Shown here piece after piece: positions 35,405 to 45,094 of a stretch of 64,000 bases of DNA (within the stretch, counting starts at the first letter, position 1; the number at the start of each line of letters is the position of its first letter). Below the pieces are notes generated by a model, which made no database searches, was not told where the DNA came from, and saw only the letters and a list, made by a program, of their open reading frames with translations. The position numbers and the translations under genes were made by a program. Where the stretch lies: assembly GCA_944322285.1 (NCBI GenBank), contig CALUOR010000097.1, positions 1 to 64,000 on the forward strand, in the 5' to 3' direction. Origin of the DNA: an uncultured Bacteroides sp. (GTDB lineage: Bacteria; Bacteroidota; Bacteroidia; Bacteroidales; Bacteroidaceae).

Positions 35405-36769
35405 ATGAGAACGATTTGTCTTTATTTTGAAATACATCAGATTATTCATCTGAAACGTTATCGCTTTTTTGACATAGGCAACGATCACTATTATTATGAT
35501 GACTATGCCAATGAAAACACCATCAGCGATGTGGCGGAAAATTCTTATATCCCGTCATTGAATGCGCTCATCAGCATGGTAAAAGATTCCGGTGGCGCAT
35601 TTAAGGTGGCTTTATCCATCTCGGGTGTAGCTTTGGAGCAGCTTGAGATTTATGCCCCCACGGTAATTGACCTTCTCCATCAGCTCAACGATACGGGCTG
35701 TTGTGAGTTCTTGGCTGAACCTTACTCACACGGCTTGTCTTCACTGGCCAACGAAGATTGTTTCAAGGAAGAAGTGATGCGTCAGTGTGCAAAGATGAAA
35801 GAAATGTTTGGCAAGACTCCGAAGGTGTTCCGTAACTCCAGCTTGATTTACAACGATGAGATTGGAGCGCAAGTAGCCGACATGGGCTTCAAGGGTATGC
35901 TTACTGAAGGTGCCAAGCACGTATTGGGTTGGAAGAGTCCCCACTACGTATATCACTGCAACATGAACCCCAACCTGAAATTGCTGTTGCGTGACTATAA
36001 GTTGTCGGACGATATCAGTCTGCGTTTCTCCAATTCCGACTGGAGCGAATTTCCGCTCTTTGCTGACAAATACATCAGTTGGATTGACGCACTGCCTCAG
36101 GAAGAACAGGTCATCAATATCTTTATGGAACTTTGCGCATTGGGCAAATATCAGCCGTTGTCTTCCAACATATTGGAATTCCTGAAGGCGCTTCCGGCTT
36201 GTGCCAAGGAGAAAGGTATTACTTTCTCCACGCCGACAGAGATTGTCACCAAGTTGAAATCGGTGTCTCAACTGGATGTGCCCGATCCTTTGTCATGGGT
36301 GGACGAAGAAAGAGATACCAGTTGCTGGCTGGGTAACGTAATGCAGCGCGAAGCATTCAACAAGCTGTATAGCGTGGCAGAACGCGTTCATCTGTGTGAT
36401 GACCGCCGCATCAAGCAAGACTGGGATTATCTGCAGGCCAGCAACAATTTCCGTTTCATGACCACCAAGCAGTCTTCTCTGACGCTGTATCGTGGCATTT
36501 ATGAATCACCCTACGATGCGTTCACCAACTATATGAATATTTTGGGTGACTTTATCAAACGCGTTGATTCGCTTTATCCGGAAGATATTGACAACGAAGA
36601 ATTGAATGCTTTGTTGACTACCATTAAGAATCAGGGAGACGAGATTGCCGAACTGCATAAGGAACTGGATGACGCCAATGCTAAACTGGAGAAGCAGGCT
36701 AAGAAGCTGGCTACTGCCACCAAGAAGGCCGCAACTGCCAAAAAAACGGCTGCAAAGAAGGCCGAGTAA
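35405..36769 (+). CDS. GH57 alpha-amylase-like protein with basic tail
   Basis: Protein of 454 residues. The barrel shows GH57 landmarks: EIHQIIH (residues ~9-15), CEFLAEPYSHGLSSL, and GMLTEGAKHVLGW with Glu168 at the expected nucleophile. The fourth conserved region reads FMELCALG, with Glu242 where active enzymes have Asp, so activity is uncertain. After the barrel comes a coiled coil (IAELHKELDDANAKLEKQ) and a tail of about 30 residues made nearly only of Lys, Ala and Thr, like histone H1 tails. It is 18 nt after the GT4 gene and is probably the last gene of the operon. Binding of polyanions or self-association by the tail is inferred. Confidence 0.85.
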   Translation: MRTICLYFEIHQIIHLKRYRFFDIGNDHYYYDDYANENTISDVAENSYIPSLNALISMVKDSGGAFKVALSISGVALEQLEIYAPTVIDLLHQLNDTGCCEFLAEPYSHGLSSLANEDCFKEEVMRQCAKMKEMFGKTPKVFRNSSLIYNDEIGAQVADMGFKGMLTEGAKHVLGWKSPHYVYHCNMNPNLKLLLRDYKLSDDISLRFSNSDWSEFPLFADKYISWIDALPQEEQVINIFMELCALGKYQPLSSNILEFLKALPACAKEKGITFSTPTEIVTKLKSVSQLDVPDPLSWVDEERDTSCWLGNVMQREAFNKLYSVAERVHLCDDRRIKQDWDYLQASNNFRFMTTKQSSLTLYRGIYESPYDAFTNYMNILGDFIKRVDSLYPEDIDNEELNALLTTIKNQGDEIAELHKELDDANAKLEKQAKKLATATKKAATAKKTAAKKAE

Positions 36770-36799
36770 AAAGAACGTTTGGTGAGAACATAGAATAGG

Positions 36800-36844
36800 A
36801 GGGGAAGTGTGAACAAGGAAACGAGTTTAACTTCCCCTTTCTTT
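36800..36844 (+). terminator. Terminator of the glucan operon
   Basis: Perfect 9-bp stem AGGGGAAGT/ACTTCCCCT, extended by GTGAAC/GTTTAAC-like pairing, then TTTCTTT. From here to paaK (about 260 nt) I see only AT-rich sequence and the paaK promoter. Confidence 0.8.
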
Positions 36845-37029
36845 ATGATTGCTGTAAGCCGCAGTAAGATGATACATTACTACTTCATCTTCTTTTTGTC
36901 ATAATATAGTGTGCAACTTTTTCGGTATTAAGTCAATGACTGTCCCCTTTCTTCTGCCTGTTCCATGTATTTATTCTTTTTAGCCGAAAAATACCGCCAA
37001 AATGATGGTATAGTTTGATTTTTTATTAC

Positions 37030-37037
37030 TAATTTTG
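37030..37037 (+). promoter_or_regulatory. Promoter -7 box of paaK
   Basis: TAATTTTG fits TAnnTTTG, 70 nt before the start at 37107. Confidence 0.45.
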
Positions 37038-37106
37038 GCCTCATATCTGATATGGATTGTTTTTTGAGCAGAATTTGAAGTAATAAGTAAACAAAAAGAA
37101 AGTATC

Positions 37107-38420
37107 ATGAATAACAAGTATTGGGAAGAAGAAATAGAAACCATGCCACGCGAACAACTCCGCGAGTTACAGTTGAAAAGGTTGAGAAAGACCATCCGCA
37201 TTGCGGCTCATTCGCCTTATTATCAAAAGGTGTTCAATGAATATGGCATTACGGAGGATAGTATTCGGACGGTAGAAGACATTCGCAAAATTCCTTTTAC
37301 CACGAAAGCTGATATGCGTGCTAATTATCCTTTTGGCCTTGTTGCTGGAAACATGCTCGAGGATGGCGTTCGCATCCACTCTTCGAGCGGAACAACCGGA
37401 ACGCCCACGGTTATAGTCCATTCGCAACATGATTTGGATTCTTGGGCTAACTTGGTTGCACGATGCTTGTATACAGTGGGCATTCGCAAGACAGATGTTT
37501 TTCAGAATAGCTCAGGCTATGGAATGTTTACCGGTGGCTTGGGATTTCAATACGGAGCTGAACGTTTGGGAGCGTTGACTGTTCCGGCTGCAGCAGGAAA
37601 CAGCAAACGACAGATTAAATTTATCACCGATTTTAAAACTACGGCCCTGCACGCCATCCCCAGTTATGCCATCCGTTTGGCCGAAGTGTTCCTTTCCGAA
37701 GGTATAGACCCAACGAGTACTAGTCTGCGGACATTAGTCATTGGTGCAGAACCCCATACTGACGAACAACGCAAGAAGATTGAGCGTTTGTTAGGTGTCA
37801 AGGCATACAACAGTTTTGGCATGACAGAGATGAATGGTCCTGGGGTGGCCTTTGAATGTACAGAACAGGATGGTATGCACATTTGGGAAGATTGTTACCT
37901 GATAGAAATCATCAATCCGGAGACGGGTGAACCAGTTCCTGATGGAGAAGTGGGCGAAATGGTGTTGACCACGCTCGATCGTGAAATGATGCCTCTCCTG
38001 CGCTATCGTACCCGTGACTTGACCCGTATTCTTCCTGGGGAATGTCCATGCGGGCGTACACACCGGAGAATAGACCGCATTAAAGGACGCAGCGATGACA
38101 TGTTCATTATTAAAGGTGTCAATATCTTCCCGATGCAGATTGAAAAAATTTTAGTACAGTTTGCTCAGCTGGGAAGTAATTACCTCATTACGTTGGAAAC
38201 AATGGACAATCAAGATGAAATGATTGTAGAAGTAGAATTGAACGACCTCTGTGTGGATAGTTATATCGAGTTGGACCAAATGCGTAAGGAGATTACACGT
38301 CAGCTGAAGGATGAAATCTTGGTAACTCCTAAGGTGAAGTTGGTGAAGAAGGGCACATTGCCTCAAAGCGAAGGCAAAGCGGTGCGTGTGCGTGACCTGC
38401 GTGATAACAAAGAAAAGTAA
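37107..38420 (+). CDS. paaK: Phenylacetate-CoA ligase
   Basis: Adenylate-forming ligase of 437 residues that activates aryl acids such as phenylacetate to CoA thioesters. The AMP-binding P-loop is HSSSGTTGTPTVI (~residue 92), the second motif is YNSFGMTEMNGPG and the C-terminal hinge is DRIKGRSDDMFIIKGVN. In Bacteroides this gene often follows the indolepyruvate:ferredoxin oxidoreductase pair, giving arylacetate from amino acids; those genes are not in this window, so here it stands alone. Confidence 0.92.
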   Translation: MNNKYWEEEIETMPREQLRELQLKRLRKTIRIAAHSPYYQKVFNEYGITEDSIRTVEDIRKIPFTTKADMRANYPFGLVAGNMLEDGVRIHSSSGTTGTPTVIVHSQHDLDSWANLVARCLYTVGIRKTDVFQNSSGYGMFTGGLGFQYGAERLGALTVPAAAGNSKRQIKFITDFKTTALHAIPSYAIRLAEVFLSEGIDPTSTSLRTLVIGAEPHTDEQRKKIERLLGVKAYNSFGMTEMNGPGVAFECTEQDGMHIWEDCYLIEIINPETGEPVPDGEVGEMVLTTLDREMMPLLRYRTRDLTRILPGECPCGRTHRRIDRIKGRSDDMFIIKGVNIFPMQIEKILVQFAQLGSNYLITLETMDNQDEMIVEVELNDLCVDSYIELDQMRKEITRQLKDEILVTPKVKLVKKGTLPQSEGKAVRVRDLRDNKEK

Positions 38421-38444
38421 GTACTGCTTTCTTGTCTGTAGAAC

Positions 38445-38516
38445 CTATACTTCAATGCTTCATGAAGCAAGCTTCTATGCCCTATGAAGCAAACTCCTAT
38501 GGCAGATGAAGTATAG
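38445..38516. repeat. Nested inverted repeats after paaK
   Basis: Outer arms CTATACTTCA (38445-38454) and TGAAGTATAG (38507-38516) are a perfect 10-bp pair. Inside lie the 12-nt palindrome GCTTCATGAAGC (38457-38468) and a further TATGAAGCAAACTCCTATG resembling AGCAAGCTTCTATG. The word GAAG recurs four times. A true terminator follows separately at 38547. Confidence 0.6.
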
Positions 38517-38546
38517 TATAAATTCGGTAAGAGGAAGCCTATAAGA

Positions 38547-38590
38547 AAAGCACCGTCTGCACCAAATGAAAGGCAGACGGTGCTTTATTT
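38547..38590. terminator. Bidirectional terminator between paaK and the DUF4270 gene
   Basis: Perfect 14-bp stem AAAGCACCGTCTGC/GCAGACGGTGCTTT with a 12-nt loop, A-rich on one side and T-rich on the other, between two convergent genes. Confidence 0.9.
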
Positions 38591-38626
38591 ACACCATATT
38601 ATTATATACAATAGAACGGCAGTTTA

Positions 38627-40228
38627 TTAAGGGAATCTTGTGTAGGTCACTTCCAATGTCAGTTTTTGTCCGCCTTGTTCCGGGTCTCCACCTTGCAGTT
38701 TGGTATAGCCCGGTTGTAAGTCGTGCTGTATGGCAGTTGTTACTGTAGTGCTAGAACTTGTCTGTTGCGTAGTAATTGTTACCGGAATCAGAAAAACTTT
38801 ATTCCAATCCGGATTCTCTGCATTCCATTGTGCATTCCAAGTTTCTTCGTTCCAGTTCTCACCGGCTTCTTTCTCTGCCTTGGCGCGCGCAGCTTTTTTC
38901 TCATTGATGCAAGTTGTTACCAAACGTGCAATGTTCGGGAAGTGATATTGGTTCACTGCGTTACTATTGTGTGTGGTGACGAACGAGGTAAGATTGTCGT
39001 TGATTTTGTTTTCCTCAAAGAACGATTTTACTTCTTGTTTGCGTATGAGCAACACGTTGGCCGGGGCACCCATGTTGAACGTTTGAATATTGTTGCGCTC
39101 TTCGTAATTCGTGAATGTCAGTTTGACTGCGTTCAATGTGTCTTTGGAAAGTTGCTGATAGATGGAGTCATACGGCAAGGTCGCTTCAGTAAAGATGCCT
39201 GCGGGAGACTTGATGTATGTCCACTTTTTTTCATTCACCTTGGCAAGCAGTTTCTCTGAATTGGCAAACTGGTTAGCCTGTATAACCTCTTTGGTGGAGG
39301 CAAACAAGGATTGACGCCCAATGTAAGTGGAGTCATCGCCAATGTTTCCGTTCTCATCGTTCACCTTTTTCTTTAAAGCGACTCCAAGACTATCGACATA
39401 GTGAAAGCGGAATTGGAATTCCAAGTCCACACGATCTACTGATAATATAGTTCCGTCACCAAAATCATTTTTAACATAGACACCTTTGAATACGTTATCA
39501 ATAAAATGGTCGGCATCATCGAAGTAATTGTTTTCTCCCCGTTCGTATGCGCGGTTCAGTTCCAAGATGTTTTCGCCGATTTCTGTATCAAGGTCGAAGG
39601 TGATAACCGGATAGTAGGTCGGATTTCCGTTCTCATCTGTTGCGTTTCTTATGGAGTCTGGTATGGACGCATCGTATGCCGTGTAGGCTTTGCGTCCCAG
39701 CAGGCGTCCTTTGTATTTCTCAACATCAATGTTGGTATAGCGGTATTGCATGTTCTCGTCATGGCGTTCCTGAATCCATTGGTCATTCAGTTCGTAGACG
39801 CTCATTCGGCATGCGTTCAGTGAATCACCAAACCAACTATTGTAGTAGACTAAGAGGCGCAAACCTTCTACTTTGTCATCGACAAGTGTGCCTTTTCCCT
39901 TCAAGGTGTCACCGGCATAGTATTCTTCATACACATCGGGAAGTATGTCCGAGAATTTGAAATCCTCTGTACAATTCAGTTCCGTCAGGAAACTTGCCGT
40001 GTAGTCACCAAATTCAGGATCGGTAAACTTGCCTACATAACCGGTATCGGTTTTTGCATAAACAGCATCTGCTACAACGGATTGAGTCGTGACATCGAAA
40101 GTCATTGTATGAGCCGATATCGCATCTGAATCTGGTAGCATGCTCATACCTAATGTATTGGTAGTGTCATCACATGCATAGAAAGTCAGGGATGCCAAAA
40201 GCAATAGTCCCAAGTTTTTCACTTTCAT
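38627..40228 (-). CDS. DUF4270 family lipoprotein
   Basis: Lipoprotein of 533 residues, lipobox FYAC with Cys19, then DDTTN. It contains the DUF4270 features TLGMSMLPDSDAI and TDTGYVGKFTDPEFGDYTAS; repeated beta segments follow. The family is confined to Bacteroidetes and its function is unknown. The acidic +2/+3 residues are compatible with surface export. It follows the half-length starch synthase by 14 nt, an order I recall as common in Bacteroides, so the two are co-transcribed. Confidence 0.85.
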   Translation of the reverse strand: MKVKNLGLLLLASLTFYACDDTTNTLGMSMLPDSDAISAHTMTFDVTTQSVVADAVYAKTDTGYVGKFTDPEFGDYTASFLTELNCTEDFKFSDILPDVYEEYYAGDTLKGKGTLVDDKVEGLRLLVYYNSWFGDSLNACRMSVYELNDQWIQERHDENMQYRYTNIDVEKYKGRLLGRKAYTAYDASIPDSIRNATDENGNPTYYPVITFDLDTEIGENILELNRAYERGENNYFDDADHFIDNVFKGVYVKNDFGDGTILSVDRVDLEFQFRFHYVDSLGVALKKKVNDENGNIGDDSTYIGRQSLFASTKEVIQANQFANSEKLLAKVNEKKWTYIKSPAGIFTEATLPYDSIYQQLSKDTLNAVKLTFTNYEERNNIQTFNMGAPANVLLIRKQEVKSFFEENKINDNLTSFVTTHNSNAVNQYHFPNIARLVTTCINEKKAARAKAEKEAGENWNEETWNAQWNAENPDWNKVFLIPVTITTQQTSSSTTVTTAIQHDLQPGYTKLQGGDPEQGGQKLTLEVTYTRFP

Positions 40229-40242
40229 AGTTTTAATTTAGT

Positions 40243-41067
40243 TTATTCTTGTTCTTCTCCTGCCACTAAGTCGTAAAAGTTGTTACATACGTCTGCAAAA
40301 GTATCTGGAGATTGGTATTCGAGCACGGGTTTCCCGATGGTTTTTGCATATTCCAATATTTCCGGATTGACGTTCTGACTTTGTTGAATCACTCCGTCCG
40401 AGAATTCCACGGCCAGTTTGCACAAGGTGGTATAGTCGATGGGGTTTTTCAGAATCGTGAGGTCTTTCTTGTTGACGCCTTTCAGCAACAGCTTACTTGG
40501 ATAGTCGGGATGGAACGGTTGTTTGAAATCTTCTTCATAAACCGAGAACACGACCTTTGTATCTCTGAAAGAAGGCTCGTCTTTGTATGCTTTCTTTATA
40601 TAAAGAGGTGCCAATGCGCTAATCCATCCGTGGCAATGAATGATGTCCGGACACCATCTTAACTTTTTTACGGTTTCCAATACGCCGCGTGCATAAAAAA
40701 TGGTGCGTGCATCGTTGTCTTCGTATTCTACTCCATTTTCGTCGGTGGTCTGCAAGCGGTTTTGGAAATAATCATCATTGTCGATGAAATATACCTGCAT
40801 ACGGGCCGACTGGATAGAAGCGACTTTGATTATAAGCGGATGGTCGGTATCATCGATAATCAAGTTCATACCCGAGAGGCGTATAACTTCATGCAGCTGG
40901 TTGCGGCGTTCGTTGATGTTGCCCCATTTGGGCATAAACGTTCTAATTTCTCTGCCTCGTTCTTGAATGTCTTGTGGCAGATGCCGGCCGGTGAGCGACA
41001 TTTCTGTTTCCGGTACGTAAGGAGTAATTTCTTGTGTAATGAATAAAACCTTATTAGCCTTTGTCAT
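40243..41067 (-). CDS. Glycogen/starch synthase N-terminal-domain protein
   Basis: Protein of 274 residues matching only the N-terminal (acceptor) half of GT5 starch/glycogen synthases: KVLFITQEITPYVPETEMSL and IHCHGWISALAPLYIKKAY. The C-terminal nucleotide-sugar domain with its ExxxFEPCGL motif is absent, and the KxGGL-type start loop is changed to PETEMSL. Full synthases are about 480 residues. The ATG at 41067 is used because TKANKVLFIT begins the fold. Alone it should not transfer glucose, so a binding or regulatory role, or pairing with another subunit, is possible. Confidence 0.8.
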   Translation of the reverse strand: MTKANKVLFITQEITPYVPETEMSLTGRHLPQDIQERGREIRTFMPKWGNINERRNQLHEVIRLSGMNLIIDDTDHPLIIKVASIQSARMQVYFIDNDDYFQNRLQTTDENGVEYEDNDARTIFYARGVLETVKKLRWCPDIIHCHGWISALAPLYIKKAYKDEPSFRDTKVVFSVYEEDFKQPFHPDYPSKLLLKGVNKKDLTILKNPIDYTTLCKLAVEFSDGVIQQSQNVNPEILEYAKTIGKPVLEYQSPDTFADVCNNFYDLVAGEEQE

Positions 41068-41090
41068 AATCAATGTTCTCAATTATTTTG

Positions 41091-41098
41091 CAAAGGTA
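41091..41098 (-). promoter_or_regulatory. Promoter -7 box of the starch synthase-like gene
   Basis: On the minus strand TACCTTTG, 23 nt before the start codon. Confidence 0.5.
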
Positions 41099-41307
41099 CA
41101 AAAAAACGCTGATTACGGCAAATAGGGTTGGCTATAAAACCATATAAATTGTTAAGTGCTTGTGTTTCAATAGTGCTTTGATCCGCTTTTTGGCTTAAAA
41201 AATAGATTTTGGAAACAAAAATGCAGATATTTTTTCGTTATGTGGTAAATAATAGCTTATTTTGCACCCGTTTTTGAAAACCCTGTATTAATCAAACTTT
41301 AAAAGTA

Positions 41308-42153
41308 ATGAATATAGTACATACTATCAAGGACTTGCAGGCCGCTTTGGAGGCTTTGCGCGCCCAGGGTAAAACGGTAGGACTGGTACCCACAATGGGA
41401 GCTTTGCATGCCGGTCATGCCTCGTTGGTAAAACGCTGTGTAGCGGAAAATGATGCAACTGTAGTCAGCGTTTTTGTAAATCCGACTCAGTTTAATGATA
41501 AAAACGATTTGGCAAAATATCCGCGTACGCTTGATGCCGATTGCCGCCTGCTTGAAGCGTGTGGTGCCACTTTCGCTTTTGCTCCTTCGGTAGAGGAGAT
41601 GTATCCGGAACCGGATACACGCCATTTTAGTTATGCTCCGCTTGATACGGTGATGGAAGGTGCTTTCCGTCCAGGACATTTCAATGGCGTATGTCAGGTG
41701 GTGAGCAAACTCTTTGACATTGTAAAGCCCGATCGCGCCTACTTTGGTGAAAAAGATTTCCAGCAGTTAGCCATTATTCGTGAAATGGTTCGTCAGATGC
41801 ATTTCTCGTTGGAGATTGTGGGCTGTCCTATTGTGCGTGAGGAAGACGGACTGGCTTTGAGCAGCCGCAACATGCGCCTTTCCGCAGAAGAACGTCAACA
41901 GGCGTTGCACATCTCTAAAACTCTGTTTGAGAGTCGCGACTATGCTGCTACGCATACAGTGGCCGAAACTCAGAGATTTGTAGAAGATTCGATAGCTGCT
42001 GTTTCAGGTTTACGTTTGGAGTATTTTGAGTTGGTCGATGGCGATACATTGCAGAAGATAGCCAATTGGGAAGATACGGATTATGCGGTAGGTTGTATCA
42101 CTGTGTTCTGTGGCGAGGTTCGTTTGATAGATAACATTAAGTATAAAGGCTGA
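41308..42153 (+). CDS. panC: Pantothenate synthetase
   Basis: Joins pantoate and beta-alanine with ATP, the last step to pantothenate; 281 residues. The signature [18 protein letters not shown] and the ATP site [18 protein letters not shown] are clear, with [12 protein letters not shown] near the KMSKS-like loop. panD, which makes the beta-alanine, starts 32 nt later, so the operon couples the two steps. Confidence 0.96.
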   Translation: MNIVHTIKDLQAALEALRAQGKTVGLVPTMGALHAGHASLVKRCVAENDATVVSVFVNPTQFNDKNDLAKYPRTLDADCRLLEACGATFAFAPSVEEMYPEPDTRHFSYAPLDTVMEGAFRPGHFNGVCQVVSKLFDIVKPDRAYFGEKDFQQLAIIREMVRQMHFSLEIVGCPIVREEDGLALSSRNMRLSAEERQQALHISKTLFESRDYAATHTVAETQRFVEDSIAAVSGLRLEYFELVDGDTLQKIANWEDTDYAVGCITVFCGEVRLIDNIKYKG

Positions 42154-42185
42154 TATAAATAAAATTAAGATTTACTAAAAGCTTT

Positions 42186-42539
42186 ATGATGATTGAAGTT
42201 TTGAAGTCCAAAATTCATTGTGCCCGTGTAACGGAAGCCAACTTGAATTATATGGGGAGCATCACGATAGATGAAGATCTCATGGATGCTGCCAATATGA
42301 TTGCCGGGGAAAAGGTGTACATTGCCGACAATAATAATGGAGAGCGTTTTGAAACCTATATCATTAAGGGTGAGCGTGGCTCCGGAAAGATTTGTTTAAA
42401 CGGTGCGGCTGCACGTCGTGTGCAGCCGAATGATATTGTTATCATTATGTCGTATGCGTTAATGGATTTTGAAGAGGCCAAGTCTTTTAAGCCGACTGTT
42501 GTTTTTCCCGATCCGATGACTAATAGGATAGTGGAGTGA
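42186..42539 (+). CDS. panD: Aspartate 1-decarboxylase
   Basis: Pyruvoyl enzyme of 117 residues making beta-alanine from aspartate for panC. The self-cleavage site is Gly-Ser in [13 protein letters not shown] (residues ~23-25), and the family region [20 protein letters not shown] is present. The start is the ATG at 42186 or the adjacent one at 42189. It ends before a hairpin shared with the convergent cutC. Confidence 0.96.
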   Translation: MMIEVLKSKIHCARVTEANLNYMGSITIDEDLMDAANMIAGEKVYIADNNNGERFETYIIKGERGSGKICLNGAAARRVQPNDIVIIMSYALMDFEEAKSFKPTVVFPDPMTNRIVE

Positions 42540-42562
42540 TAAGGAAAAAAGGAATTTTATTG

Positions 42563-42593
42563 AAAAAGGGAGAGTCTGACTCTTCCTTTTTTG
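42563..42593. terminator. Bidirectional terminator between panD and cutC
   Basis: AAAAAGGGAGAGTC pairs with GACTCTTCCTTTTT around a very short centre; T-runs are present on both strands. Confidence 0.75.
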
Positions 42594-42641
42594 TTATTCC
42601 AACCAAGGTGAGTACCGGCTCACTATAGACTAGAAATGGAG

Positions 42642-43400
42642 TTATTCTATAGGTTGTATGGCACTTATCGTATTCTCTACTCGCGCTTTCGTGGTCAGTG
42701 GACGAGAATATTCTTCAATTCTTACCGTTCCTCCCATGGAAACATGTTTATTGCGATAACACATTTCGCTTTCAATCGTTTCGCGTGCGGAAAAATGAAA
42801 TTCGTGTATGCCGGTTTCTTGGGCTATGTGAGCGATGTTTGTTTCATTGATTCCGCATCCGGCCATCAGGGTTATGCGTTCTTTAGCTATCTGCTGCAAT
42901 TCTCTCAGCAGAGATATGCCTGCTTCGGCTGTGGCTTGTCCACCGGAAGTCAGGATGCGGTTACATCCTAATTCAATGATTTTTTCCAACGCTTGTAATG
43001 GATGACTGCATACATCGAAAGCGCGATGGAATGTGACAGACATACCTTGTGAGGCTTTCATGAGCAACTTCATGAAAGGTATATCCACTTCTCCGTTCCG
43101 AGTAAGGCAGCCGAATACGACACCATCAGCGCCTAATTGACGAGCAATTTCAATGTCTTTCAACATAATGCGCTGCTCCAAGGGTGAATAGAGAAAGTCA
43201 CCTCCGCGCGGGCGGATGATCACATGAAGGCGTGTCCGTGTAAGTGCTTCCCGTGCTAAGGCGATGTCGCCATAAGATGGTGTCGTACCTCCTTCCGGAA
43301 TTCCGGCGCACAACTCTACGCGATCTGCTCCTCCCGCTTGTGCGGCTAGGCAACTTTCTACAGAGTTGGCACAGACTTCAAATTGATACATCGCCTTCAT
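42642..43400 (-). CDS. cutC: CutC family protein
   Basis: TIM-barrel protein of 252 residues of the CutC family, linked to copper homeostasis although its biochemical activity is unsettled. Family motifs: FEVCANSVESCLAAQAGGAD, RVELCAGIPEGGTTPSYG, HVIIRPRGGDF, TFHRAFDVC, ILTSGG and MAGCGINETN. The ATG at 43400 gives MKAMYQFEV; a downstream ATG at 43391 is also possible. It follows rny by 16 nt. Confidence 0.92.
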   Translation of the reverse strand: MKAMYQFEVCANSVESCLAAQAGGADRVELCAGIPEGGTTPSYGDIALAREALTRTRLHVIIRPRGGDFLYSPLEQRIMLKDIEIARQLGADGVVFGCLTRNGEVDIPFMKLLMKASQGMSVTFHRAFDVCSHPLQALEKIIELGCNRILTSGGQATAEAGISLLRELQQIAKERITLMAGCGINETNIAHIAQETGIHEFHFSARETIESEMCYRNKHVSMGGTVRIEEYSRPLTTKARVENTISAIQPIE

Positions 43401-43416
43401 GTGCAATTCTCGCTTT

Positions 43417-44955
43417 TTATTTGGCGTAGCTTACCGCACGTGTCTCACGGATAACGGTAATCTTAACCTGGCCTGGATATGTCATCTCATCTTGTATTTT
43501 CTTAGCAATTTCACCGGACAAGTTTTCCGTTTGTTTGTCATCTATCTTATCGGCACCCACGATGACACGTAGCTCGCGTCCGGCCTGGATGGCGTAAGTT
43601 TTTGTTACGCCTGGATAGGACATGGCTAATTGTTCCAAGTCGTTCAAGCGCTTGATGTAGGCTTCCACAATTTCGCGGCGTGCGCCCGGACGGGCTCCTG
43701 ATATAGCATCGCATACTTGCACGATAGGAGCTAATAAACTGCTCATCTCCACTTCATCGTGGTGAGCGCCAATGGCGTTGCAAATGTCCGGTTTTTCCTT
43801 GAACTTTTCAGCCAACTTCATGCCATAGAGTGCATGTGGCAATTCCGGTTCTTCGTCAGGCACCTTGCCGATGTCGTGCAACAAGCCGGCACGTTTGGCT
43901 TTCTTGGGGTTTAGTCCCAACTCCGATGCCATGACAGCACAGAGGTTGGCCGTTTCGCGGGCATGTTGCAAGAGGTTCTGTCCGTAGGATGAACGGTATT
44001 TCATTTTGCCGATAATGCGAATCAATTCCGGATGTAGGCCGTGGATGCCTAAATCTATGGTGGTACGTTTCCCTGTTTCGATGATTTCTTCTTCTATTTG
44101 TTTGCGTACCTTAGCCACTACCTCCTCGATACGGGCAGGATGAATACGCCCATCTGTAACCAATTGGTGCAAAGCTAGACGGGCTATTTCACGACGTACG
44201 GGGTCGAATGCTGAAAGCACGATGGCTTCCGGTGTATCATCAACAATGATTTCCACACCTGTAGCGGCTTCCAAGGCACGGATATTGCGGCCCTCACGTC
44301 CGATAATGCGGCCTTTTATCTCGTCCGAATCGATGTGGAATACCGTCACGGAGTTTTCGATGGCTGTTTCGGTGGCTACACGTTGGATGGTCTGTATGAC
44401 AATACGCTTGGCTTCTTTGTTTGCCGTCATTTTAGCATCGTCCATGATGTCGTTAATGTATGACTGGGCTTGTGTCTTGGCTTCTTCTTTCAGCGATTCT
44501 ACCATGCGTTCCTTGGCTTCTTCGGCTGAAAGGCCCGAGATGGCTTCTAGTTTCTCAATTTCCTGACGTTGCAAGTGTTCCAATTCCTCTTTTTTCTTAT
44601 CTACAATGACCAGTTGGGCTTCGAGATTCTCTTTCACGGCTTCGGCTTCCACTTTTTTGCGTTGGATTTCTTCCTGACGTTGGTTCAGGACAAGCTCACG
44701 TTGTTTCAGTCTGTTTTCAGCTTGTTGAATCTTTTGGTTGCGTGCAGCAACTTCTTTCTCTAAATCGGCTTTCTTGTTCAGGAATTTTTCCTTTACTTCC
44801 AGCAACTTGTTTTTCTTAATCACTTCGGCCTCGGCTTCAGCTTCCTTTAGGATGCTGTCGTATTTTGTCTTCAGACCATACTTGAAGAATACGAACGATG
44901 CCACTCCTCCCACTAGTAAGCAGGCAATGGATACTACTATTGTAACTACTGTCAT
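43417..44955 (-). CDS. rny: Ribonuclease Y
   Basis: Membrane-anchored endoribonuclease of 512 residues that starts mRNA decay. An N-terminal transmembrane helix ([20 protein letters not shown]) is followed by a long coiled coil (~25-190), a KH domain ([19 protein letters not shown]) and an HD domain ([12 protein letters not shown] and HHDE). It is in the minus-strand group coiled coil-zapA-rny-cutC and lies 139 nt after zapA, with a strong hairpin in that gap. Confidence 0.96.
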   Translation of the reverse strand: MTVVTIVVSIACLLVGGVASFVFFKYGLKTKYDSILKEAEAEAEVIKKNKLLEVKEKFLNKKADLEKEVAARNQKIQQAENRLKQRELVLNQRQEEIQRKKVEAEAVKENLEAQLVIVDKKKEELEHLQRQEIEKLEAISGLSAEEAKERMVESLKEEAKTQAQSYINDIMDDAKMTANKEAKRIVIQTIQRVATETAIENSVTVFHIDSDEIKGRIIGREGRNIRALEAATGVEIIVDDTPEAIVLSAFDPVRREIARLALHQLVTDGRIHPARIEEVVAKVRKQIEEEIIETGKRTTIDLGIHGLHPELIRIIGKMKYRSSYGQNLLQHARETANLCAVMASELGLNPKKAKRAGLLHDIGKVPDEEPELPHALYGMKLAEKFKEKPDICNAIGAHHDEVEMSSLLAPIVQVCDAISGARPGARREIVEAYIKRLNDLEQLAMSYPGVTKTYAIQAGRELRVIVGADKIDDKQTENLSGEIAKKIQDEMTYPGQVKITVIRETRAVSYAK

Positions 44956-44980
44956 CTTTTAAATGTTTTTATATATAAAC

Positions 44981-45037
44981 AAAAACACTGCCGAAAAGCC
45001 TTTATCCTCACATCGTGGGGTAAGGGCTTCGTCAGTG
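44981..45037 (-). terminator. Strong hairpin with U-tract between zapA and rny (possible small RNA end)
   Basis: On the minus strand CACTG, CGAAGCC and neighbouring bases (from 45037 leftward) pair with GGCTT..CG and CAGTG (ending at 44986), followed by five T (44985-44981). The arm is about 20 bp with small bulges. It can be a terminator for zapA or the 3' end of a short RNA. In gamma-proteobacteria the 6S RNA gene lies beside zapA, and a 6S gene in this gap would fit, but I cannot confirm the fold. Confidence 0.55.
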
Positions 45038-45094
45038 CGCAAATTCTTTTCTCAGTCATCGGAAGTTGCTTGAAACCGCTTATTGGTCAGGCTC

